Shown piece by piece: positions 7,420 to 11,771 of a DNA stretch of 11,771 nt. Made by a program: the position numbers and the translations under genes. The notes beneath the pieces were generated by a model. It did no database searches and was not told the DNA's origin. It worked only from the letters and a program-made list of their open reading frames with translations. This DNA comes from Hyphomicrobiales bacterium (GTDB lineage: Bacteria; Pseudomonadota; Alphaproteobacteria; Rhizobiales; Beijerinckiaceae), in NCBI GenBank assembly GCA_025363375.1, contig JANYDZ010000462.1, positions 1-11,771 on the forward strand. The letters run 5' to 3'. Position 1 is the stretch's first letter, and the number at the start of each line of letters is the position of its first letter.

Positions 7420-7625
7420 CAGGAGCGCCTTGATCTTCACCCGCACGTCCGCGAGAACTTCCGGCGAGCACGACGCTGGCCGGCTCGCCGGACGTCAATA
7501 CCTCGGAGACATAGCCTTTGATTTTGGTGGACATCCTGATCGAGGTTCAAATGGCCGGTCGGCATGACGCAAGAGGGAATCCGGACAGACGCGCTGTCGC
7601 CCCGTTTCTTGATGTGAATGACCAT
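7420..7625 (-). pseudogene. Fused remnant of a mazE-mazF toxin-antitoxin pair
   Basis: Three pieces in different frames read in order on the minus strand. From the ATG at 7625 to 7530: MVIHIKKRGDSASVRIPSC continuing to LNLDQDV, which matches the DNA-binding N-terminus of MazE/AbrB-type antitoxins (family form KKWGNSxxVRIP); here Trp and Asn of that motif are Arg and Asp. At 7534-7463 in another frame: STKIKGYVSEV then SGEPASVVLA, matching the late part of the MazF/PemK toxin (family form TKxKGYPFEV... GVVLADQ). At 7464-7420, in a third frame: PEVLADVRVKIKALL, matching the MazF C-terminal helix. So a deletion joined early mazE to late mazF, and a second deletion removed the usual DQVKSLDWR stretch and shifted the frame. 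Neither protein can work. A minor alternative is chance resemblance, but three fragments in the right order and orientation argue strongly against that. Confidence 0.82.
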
Positions 7626-7756
7626 GTCTCCTCGGTCGCCCTGACCGACGCCGACGTCATCGCGGCCGCGCTGCTTCCGCACCGCTTTGTGGAACAGCCC
7701 AAGGCAGGCTGGCGCAGGGATGCTGGCGCCCGCGCGCGATCTCCCGCCAAAGACTC
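7626..7756. other. Spacer between the MazEF remnant and the monooxygenase stop
   Basis: Together with the remnant and the 146 bases down to the esterase, this makes 483 bases without an intact gene. I see no further domain fragment here; GAGGAG just before the remnant's ATG at 7625 may be the leftover ribosome site of the antitoxin, though only 2 bases separate it from the ATG. Confidence 0.4.
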
Positions 7757-8893
7757 CTATACGCCCGCGTAGCTGGCCCTCAGCCCCGCCCGCTCCATGC
7801 GCGGAAACACTTCCTGCACAAAATACGGCAGCTCCTTGAGGTAGTTCAGGAACACCAGCGTCGAGCCAGCGCAGCCGAGATCGGCGAGGCGCTTCAGTTC
7901 GCTGACGGCGTCGTCGGGCGTGCCGACAATTGGATACATGGCCGGGAACATGCCGGGATAGCGGCGCCCCACGGCGCCCGTGAGCGCAGCGGCGACGGCG
8001 CGGTCGGCGGCGGTGTCGCCCTTTTTGGTGCTTTCGGAAATGGTCGCGGCTTTCTGCCGTCGGAAATAGTCGATGGCGTCGGGATCGGCCATCTCGACGG
8101 CGTAATGATGGGCGTATTCCTCCGCTTCCGCGCGCGTCGGGCGGATGCAGAATTGCGTCTCGACATAGACGTCCTGCCTGCGTGAAAACCCCGCTGACAT
8201 CCGGTTGATGTTGGAAATCGTGTCGCTCACCTGCTCGTGGCTGTGAAAGCCGGTGAACAAAATGTCGGCGGCCTGGGCGGCGAACAACTGCCCCTCGCCC
8301 GATTGTGCGGCGGACATGACGGGCGGGCGTTTCTGCACAGGCAGCGGCGAGGTGTCGGCGCCCCAGACTTCAAAAAACTCGCCCTTGTGGTCGAACTCAG
8401 GCCCGCCTTCGAGCAGTCTGTCGTAGATCTGAAACCACTCCAGGCCGCGGTCGTAGCGCCGCTCGCCGGTGAGCCTGATGCCGTGCGGGCCAAATTCATC
8501 GGGGTTCCAGCCGCAGACGATATTGAGCCCGGCGCGGCCATTGCTCACGTGATCGAGCGTGGCGATGGCCTTGGCGGCGAAGGCCGGCGTGATCAGTGAG
8601 ACATGGGCGGTGACGAAGATTCCGGTGTTTTTGGTGAGGGCGCCGAGCGCGGCGGCTTGAGAAAAGGTCTCGAAGGACCAGCCCCACATATCCGCCTTGC
8701 CGCCCAGACCGTGCCATTTGGCGATGGGCAGTAGGAATTCCACGCCGGCGTCATCCGCGAGTTTGGCGACGGCGACGATCTCTTTCCAGTCGGCCTTCCA
8801 GCGGTCCGGCGCAATGGACGGCGTCATGCCGCCGGAGCAATTGACGCCGAACAGGCCAAATTTGAAGCGATTTTCGCCGAAAAAAGTGGGCAT
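7757..8893 (-). CDS. Luciferase-like (LLM class) flavin-dependent monooxygenase
   Basis: A 378-residue TIM-barrel flavoprotein of the bacterial luciferase family, acting in the cytoplasm with reduced FMN supplied by a separate reductase. The start is the ATG at 8893, with GGAG 6 bases upstream and a promoter before that; a TTG at 8920 in frame is unlikely. Early sequence FKFGLFGVNCSGG (10-22) and WHGLGGKADMWGWSFETFS (69-87), then LDHVSNGRAGLNIVCGWNPDEFG (about 122-144), are typical of the RutA/SfnG branch (pyrimidine ring opening, dimethylsulfone oxidation). ERRYDRGLEWFQIYDRL (about 152-168) fits the same group. Length suits the family. It has no neighbouring flavin reductase, rut or sfn gene, so the substrate stays open. 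Transcribed away from the DUF2778 gene. Confidence 0.88.
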   Translation of the reverse strand: MPTFFGENRFKFGLFGVNCSGGMTPSIAPDRWKADWKEIVAVAKLADDAGVEFLLPIAKWHGLGGKADMWGWSFETFSQAAALGALTKNTGIFVTAHVSLITPAFAAKAIATLDHVSNGRAGLNIVCGWNPDEFGPHGIRLTGERRYDRGLEWFQIYDRLLEGGPEFDHKGEFFEVWGADTSPLPVQKRPPVMSAAQSGEGQLFAAQAADILFTGFHSHEQVSDTISNINRMSAGFSRRQDVYVETQFCIRPTRAEAEEYAHHYAVEMADPDAIDYFRRQKAATISESTKKGDTAADRAVAAALTGAVGRRYPGMFPAMYPIVGTPDDAVSELKRLADLGCAGSTLVFLNYLKELPYFVQEVFPRMERAGLRASYAGV

Positions 8894-8921
8894 TTTCTTC
8901 TCCGCGCCGCCGATGCGCAAA

Positions 8922-8949
8922 AGGCTAGCGCGCGTGGCGGCAGTGTCAA
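8922..8949 (-). promoter_or_regulatory. Sigma-70-type promoter of the flavin monooxygenase
   Basis: On the minus strand a perfect -35 TTGACA (8949-8944) is followed after 16 bases by TAGCCT (8927-8922). It ends 28 bases before the ATG at 8893, giving a short leader that contains the ribosome site. The pairing fits the looser alphaproteobacterial housekeeping consensus. Confidence 0.65.
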
Positions 8950-8993
8950 CCGCGCCGCGCGCGCACGACCCGGCCGGAGAGCGGCCTCAGGAG

Positions 8994-9035
8994 GCGGTTT
9001 CCGCTGGGCGGTTTCCCTTTGGCGGTTTCCGCTGG
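8994..9035. repeat. Three tandem 14-bp repeats (GCGGTTTCC core)
   Basis: Units are 8994-9007 GCGGTTTCCGCTGG, 9008-9021 GCGGTTTCCCTTTG and 9022-9035 GCGGTTTCCGCTGG. Copies one and three are identical; copy two differs in its last bases. The block sits 45 bases upstream of the monooxygenase -35 and abuts the proposed plus-strand -35, where a shared regulator would bind. A neutral tandem duplication is also possible. Confidence 0.85.
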
Positions 9036-9037
9036 GC

Positions 9038-9066
9038 TTGCCGACCCCGACATCCTCTCGTATTAA
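9038..9066 (+). promoter_or_regulatory. Possible promoter of the DUF2778 gene
   Basis: TTGCCG (9038-9043), a 17-base spacer, then TATTAA (9061-9066). Both hexamers are partial matches. If used, the leader to the ATG at 9327 would be about 250 bases, which is long; a closer promoter may have been missed. Confidence 0.35.
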
Positions 9067-9326
9067 GGACAAGCATAAGCGTGGATGGGAACAGGTTCGG
9101 CTTGCGGGCGGCAAGCCCGTATACGGGAAGGAATGTGCGTTTGCGTCAATTTTTCACGATCCACGCCGGAGCGTTTGCAGTTGTTTAACCATGAATGCCG
9201 CATCATCATTCCGTCGTTCAAGGGGAATCCGGCCGTGACGCCGATTGCTCTCCAGGGACGTGGCGGCGAGGCCAAAAAGGGGCTTGGCCGCCGAGTGATC
9301 AGTTCTCCAGTGCGAAAGCGTGGGTA

Positions 9327-10436
9327 ATGACGGATTCGACCGTAGATTTTTTTGAGTCTGATTTCAGGCAGGCGCCGCTGATCGGCTCCCGTCGGATTCT
9401 CCGGCCATTCCTCGCCCTGCTTGCCGGCGCCTCGCTCGCCGCCCTGGCGTGGACTCTGGCGCAATCCCCCGCTCCCTCGCCGCGATTCGAAACCGGCTCT
9501 GAAGAGGCGCACCGTCGCGCGACTGCGCCCGATGTGATTGCCTCGGCCAATCCTTATGGCAGCCTCGCGGGGCTGAGATTGCGTCATGAGCAGCCGCTCG
9601 ACCTGCCTGTGCCCCCTGCGCCGAAGGCGGCCGTGACGCCGGCTCCAGTCGGGGCTGACCAGATTCAGGCGCCAATGCCCCCGTCCCGCGCCCGCGAGGC
9701 CGTGGACATAGTCCCGCTGCCGCCCTCGAACCCGTTCCGTCCGCGGGCCGTGGCCAAGACCGAGACAGATCGAAATGTTGTCCCGGGACCCGCCCGCAAA
9801 ATTGTCGCCGTCCCCGCGCTCTCCGGCAGGACCGCGGCCACGACGCCGACCCAGACCGAGCAACCCGGCTTTTTCCAACGTGTTTTTGGCGCCCTCAGTC
9901 AACCCTCCTCCGGGACCGCGCTTGCCTATGCGCGCACGGAGGACGGCCTTGGCAATGGCCCCTCCAGTTCCAACAGGGCTGTTCCGCGCGTCGGCGGTGG
10001 AGGCGGCCGCGGCGGCGTGGCCGTCTACGACATCGAGGCGCGCACCGTTTACATGCCCGACGGCAGCCGGCTGGAGGCCCATTCGGGACTGGGCGGCCTG
10101 ATGGACAACACCAGTTTCGTGCGCGAGAAAAACCGCGGTGTGACGCCTCCCAACGTTTACGATCTCACGTTGCGCGAAAAAATGTTCCATGGCGTTCAGG
10201 CCATCAGACTCAATCCCGTCGATCCCGGCGCCATGTATGGCCGCAACGGCATCCTCGCGCATTCCTATTTGCTCGGCCCCAACGGCCAGTCGAATGGTTG
10301 CGTGTCGTTCGGCGATTATCCGGCGTTCCTGAACGCGTTTTTGCGCGGCGACGTCAAACGCCTTGTGGTTGTCGCGCGCGGCGGAGCGAGCGCCGGCGCC
10401 GTTGCGCTGCAGAACACGGGCCGTTCCGGCACCTGA
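9327..10436 (+). CDS. Membrane-anchored DUF2778 / tlde1-type L,D-transpeptidase-like protein
   Basis: From the ATG at 9327 the protein has 369 residues; the open frame reaches back to 9195, but the first 44 residues have no sense and the chosen start is followed by a normal anchor, although its ribosome site is weak. Layout: cytoplasmic start with RR before a membrane segment (about 26-45, FLALLAGASLAALAWTLAQ), a long Pro/Ala-rich, probably disordered periplasmic linker (about 46-235), a glycine-rich hinge (GGGGGRGG), then a folded domain (about 240-360). That domain begins VYDIEARTVYMPDG and carries H312 in GILAHSYLLGPN and C325 in SNGCVSF, the His/Cys pair of the L,D-transpeptidase-like fold. 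Known tlde1 proteins in Salmonella are type VI secretion effectors acting on peptidoglycan. This anchored version, common in Hyphomicrobiales, more likely serves the cell's own wall; that is inference. No secretion genes adjoin it. Confidence 0.85.
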   Translation: MTDSTVDFFESDFRQAPLIGSRRILRPFLALLAGASLAALAWTLAQSPAPSPRFETGSEEAHRRATAPDVIASANPYGSLAGLRLRHEQPLDLPVPPAPKAAVTPAPVGADQIQAPMPPSRAREAVDIVPLPPSNPFRPRAVAKTETDRNVVPGPARKIVAVPALSGRTAATTPTQTEQPGFFQRVFGALSQPSSGTALAYARTEDGLGNGPSSSNRAVPRVGGGGGRGGVAVYDIEARTVYMPDGSRLEAHSGLGGLMDNTSFVREKNRGVTPPNVYDLTLREKMFHGVQAIRLNPVDPGAMYGRNGILAHSYLLGPNGQSNGCVSFGDYPAFLNAFLRGDVKRLVVVARGGASAGAVALQNTGRSGT

Positions 10437-10482
10437 GCCGCATCCTCGCCGGGCATATTGATTTGGTTTGGGCCGCGCGGCG

Positions 10483-10524
10483 TTGACAGGCGCCCGCGAC
10501 GGGGTCCAAATCATTTCAAATCAT
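10483..10524 (+). promoter_or_regulatory. Promoter/operator region of the VOC gene
   Basis: A perfect TTGACA (10483-10488) lies 58 bases before the ATG. At the -10 distance (17-19 bases) the sequence is only CCAAATCA. Two exact copies of CAAATCAT (10507-10514 and 10517-10524), spaced 10 bases apart, overlap the expected -10 and start point. Two sites one helical turn apart could be a repressor operator; that is inference. Confidence 0.45.
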
Positions 10525-10530
10525 CGCAGC

Positions 10531-10538
10531 GGAGGAAG
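10531..10538 (+). promoter_or_regulatory. Strong ribosome binding site of the VOC gene
   Basis: GGAGGAAG, 2 bases before the ATG at 10541 counted from its last base, about 5 bases from the GGAGG core. It is the best ribosome site in the window and fixes the start, suggesting high translation. Confidence 0.8.
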
Positions 10539-10540
10539 CC

Positions 10541-11344
10541 ATGTTCGCCAAAATCAACCACGTCGCCTGCGTCAGCGACAATTACGGCCAGCTCGCCGAA
10601 TTCTATAAAGCCATTTTCGGCATGAAGACCTCCGACAAGACGCGTCCCGGCCGCGCCGTCACCGTCGGCGACGGTTATGTCGGATTTAACATCAATCCGC
10701 GCCGCGCTGGACGTTCCGCCGGGCTCGATCACTTCGGCATTCAGGTCGAGGATTGCCCGACGGCGTTCGACCGCATCGAAAAGAAATATCAGAGCGTAAA
10801 ATGGCTGAAGCGCCCGGCGACGCGGCCTTTTGCCGGCATTTCCACGCATGATCCCGATGGCAACATGTTCGACATCTCCCAGAAGGACATGAAGAACCGC
10901 ACCGCGATCTATGTCGACAACGACGGCCAGGCCAATCCGCGCCACATCAACCACGTGGCGTTCCGCACCATGAACCCCGAGGCCATGGCGGAGTTCTATA
11001 CTTATGTTTTCGAACTGACGCCGCTCAACCGCAAGGAAGGCGATCCCAATTATTATCTCAGCGACGGCCACGTGACCCTGGAAATCATGCCGTGGGACAT
11101 CACCGATTACGACGCCACCGGCATCATCACTCAGGGCATGGACCACATCGGCTTCAAGGTGGAAGACCTTGAGACCTTCAAGGCGGACGTCGCCACGTAC
11201 ACGGCGAACAATCCGCGCCTGGCCCCGGCTTCGTTTTCGGGACCTGAAGGCGAGGCGCTGCTGGCTTTGTTCAAACGCTCGTGCCCGCTGGGGACGCATC
11301 AGCTTGCCGACTGCGACGGGATTTTGATCGACGTGGCGGCGTGA
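10541..11344 (+). CDS. Two-domain VOC-family (glyoxalase/extradiol dioxygenase fold) protein
   Basis: A 267-residue cytoplasmic protein made of two vicinal-oxygen-chelate modules. Module one runs from FAKINHVACVSDN (H7) through LDHFGIQVED (H64) to DPDGNMFDIS (D111). Module two runs from HINHVAFRTMNPEAMAEFY (H138) through MDHIGFKVEDL (H202) to the C-terminal CDGILIDVAA (D264). The repeated xHV/xHxG histidines fit metal binding; at the third ligand position both modules have Asp where the family usually has Glu. Length is close to glyoxalase/bleomycin-resistance-type and small extradiol dioxygenases. Which reaction it catalyses cannot be told; ring cleavage of a catechol-like compound or an isomerase role are both possible. 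It has a strong ribosome site and its own promoter, and the downstream transporter binding-protein gene may share its substrate, though a hairpin lies between them. Confidence 0.85.
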   Translation: MFAKINHVACVSDNYGQLAEFYKAIFGMKTSDKTRPGRAVTVGDGYVGFNINPRRAGRSAGLDHFGIQVEDCPTAFDRIEKKYQSVKWLKRPATRPFAGISTHDPDGNMFDISQKDMKNRTAIYVDNDGQANPRHINHVAFRTMNPEAMAEFYTYVFELTPLNRKEGDPNYYLSDGHVTLEIMPWDITDYDATGIITQGMDHIGFKVEDLETFKADVATYTANNPRLAPASFSGPEGEALLALFKRSCPLGTHQLADCDGILIDVAA

Positions 11345-11358
11345 TGCACGGCGCTGAA

Positions 11359-11412
11359 CGCCCTTCTCCCGCTGCGCGGGAGTAGGCGTCCTGGCGGGGG
11401 TGGATGAGCGCG
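11359..11412. repeat. Short palindromic intergenic element, copy 1
   Basis: CGCCCTTCTCCCGC opens a hairpin: CCTTCTCCCGC (11362-11372), loop TGC, GCGGGAGTAGG (11376-11386), with one mismatch in 11 pairs. After a short spacer it ends in GGATGAGCGCG. This is the layout of the CCCTTCTCCCGC...GGATGAGGGCG element scattered between genes in many Hyphomicrobiales (from general knowledge, not searched). Lying 15 bases after the VOC stop, the hairpin may also act as an attenuator, but it has no U-tract. Confidence 0.7.
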
Positions 11413-11440
11413 CCTAGATTAACGCAAATCGTGGATTGAA

Positions 11441-11771
11441 ATGGCGGACGTTCAGTCGCAAGCCGCAAAGTTGGCCTCTATCACGGCGCCCTTATCCGGC
11501 CTTCGGCCCGCTTCTCCCGCGCAGCGGGACAAGAATATACTTGGCGCCGCCGTCGCTCTCGCGGCAATCCTCCTCGCCTCCCCCGCCCCCGCGCAAGACG
11601 CCGACTTCTACCGCGGCAAGGAGATCAAATGGATTCTCTCCGCCGGCGCCGGCGGCGGCTATTCCACCTATGCGCAGGTCTTCGCGCCTTTTCTCTCCGC
11701 GCATCTGCCGGGCAAACCCGCCATCGTCATTCAGAACATGCCGGGCGCCGGCGGATTGCGCGCCATGCAAT
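11441..11771 (+). CDS. Tripartite tricarboxylate transporter solute-binding protein (Bug/TctC family), cut by window edge
   Basis: From the ATG at 11441 the frame is open for 110 codons to the right edge. Residues 34-51 (LGAAVALAAILLASPAPA) are the signal core, with cleavage near AQ-DA (about 52). The mature start FYRGKEIKWILSAGAGGGYSTYAQVFAPFL (56-85) followed by HLPGKPAIVIQNMPGAGGLRA is typical of periplasmic Bug proteins, which capture carboxylates for TctAB-type membrane partners. Those partners are expected beyond the edge. About 30 residues precede the signal core, longer than usual, and residues 16-31 are encoded by a palindromic element. The only alternative in-frame start is TTG at 11471, also upstream of the element; the ribosome site (GGATTG) is weak. 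Family assignment is firm; start is uncertain. Confidence 0.85.
   Translation, partial: MADVQSQAAKLASITAPLSGLRPASPAQRDKNILGAAVALAAILLASPAPAQDADFYRGKEIKWILSAGAGGGYSTYAQVFAPFLSAHLPGKPAIVIQNMPGAGGLRAMQ
11487..11533. repeat. Short palindromic element, copy 2, inside the solute-binding protein gene
   Basis: CGCCCTTATCC, then a small hairpin GGCC-TTC-GGCC (11498-11508), then a larger one: CTTCTCCCGC (11511-11520), loop GCA, GCGGGACAAG (11524-11533), one mismatch in 10 pairs. It has the same parts as the copy at 11359-11412 but in the opposite orientation. It falls in frame within the N-terminal codons of the Bug-type gene and encodes residues 16-31. Confidence 0.75.

Larger units (their letters stand above)
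8894..9326. other. Divergent intergenic region between monooxygenase and DUF2778 gene
   Basis: These 433 bases hold a promoter for each flanking gene and a triple 14-bp tandem repeat between them (listed separately). The rest, about 9067-9326, would be a 5' leader of roughly 250 bases for the plus-strand gene. Small frames there (for example one starting at 9038) are Arg- and Ser-rich without a ribosome site, so I do not call a gene. Confidence 0.5.

Noticed and set aside
7518..7772. Plus-strand frame across the MazEF remnant as a PIN-like toxin
   Set aside because: The string LTDADVIAAALL is suggestive, but no acidic active-site set follows and the minus-strand MazEF match is better in three places.
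9063..10514. A 483-codon minus-strand open frame opposite the DUF2778 gene
   Set aside because: Its translation is Arg/Gly/Ala-rich with no domain, and the plus strand has an anchor, linker and catalytic motifs. It is a GC-rich antisense shadow.
10511..11299. A 262-codon minus-strand open frame opposite the VOC gene
   Set aside because: The plus strand shows repeated VOC motifs and a strong ribosome site; the antisense frame is a codon-position artefact.
1..11771. CRISPR array, tRNA, rRNA, insertion sequence or phage genes
   Set aside because: I saw no spaced repeats of CRISPR size, no tRNA cloverleaf or rRNA segments, and no transposase, integrase or phage structural motifs in any frame.

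Overview
The window is GC-rich (by eye, roughly two-thirds G+C) and reads as chromosome of an alphaproteobacterium, most likely of the order Hyphomicrobiales (Rhizobiales). The basis is inference from gene content: a DUF2778/tlde1-type anchored L,D-transpeptidase-like protein, a compact spermidine-synthase-like protein of the kind common in that order, a Bug/TctC-type solute-binding protein, and short palindromic intergenic elements typical of it. No genus is claimed.

Left part, all minus strand except one gene. The 5' part of a membrane-protein gene runs off the left edge (1-485). A tightly overlapping operon (4193 down to 633) then encodes a nucleoside/basic-membrane-protein-type ABC importer: one ATPase with two nucleotide-binding domains and two different permeases. 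Its substrate-binding lipoprotein is not in the window. Upstream of the operon is a small 86-residue protein with a J-domain-like HPD helix (4333-4593). After a 400-base gap comes the only plus-strand gene of this half, a spermidine-synthase-like protein (4994-5665).

Middle part, minus strand. A secreted type-B carboxylesterase (5681-7273, GTG start) is convergent with the spermidine-synthase-like gene. Directly upstream of it lies a decayed MazE/MazF toxin-antitoxin module (about 7420-7625). There the start of the antitoxin is fused to the C-terminal part of the toxin, with a second internal deletion and frameshift. Next is a luciferase-like flavin monooxygenase (7757-8893) with a good promoter.

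Right part, plus strand. A 433-base divergent region carries two facing promoters, with three tandem 14-bp repeats between them. It is followed by the DUF2778 protein (9327-10436), a two-domain VOC (glyoxalase/extradiol dioxygenase fold) protein with a strong promoter and ribosome site (10541-11344), and the 5' part of a tripartite tricarboxylate transporter solute-binding protein (11441 to the edge). Two copies of a short palindromic element lie in this last area; one sits inside the N-terminal codons of the solute-binding protein gene.

Most genes are ordinary housekeeping or catabolic genes. The VOC protein, the flavin monooxygenase, the esterase and the solute-binding protein suggest uptake and breakdown of organic acids or aromatic/sulfur compounds, but they are not one operon. 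I found no convincing new defence or mobile system; the most notable items are the MazEF fossil, the palindromic element inside a coding region, and the repeat block between the divergent promoters.
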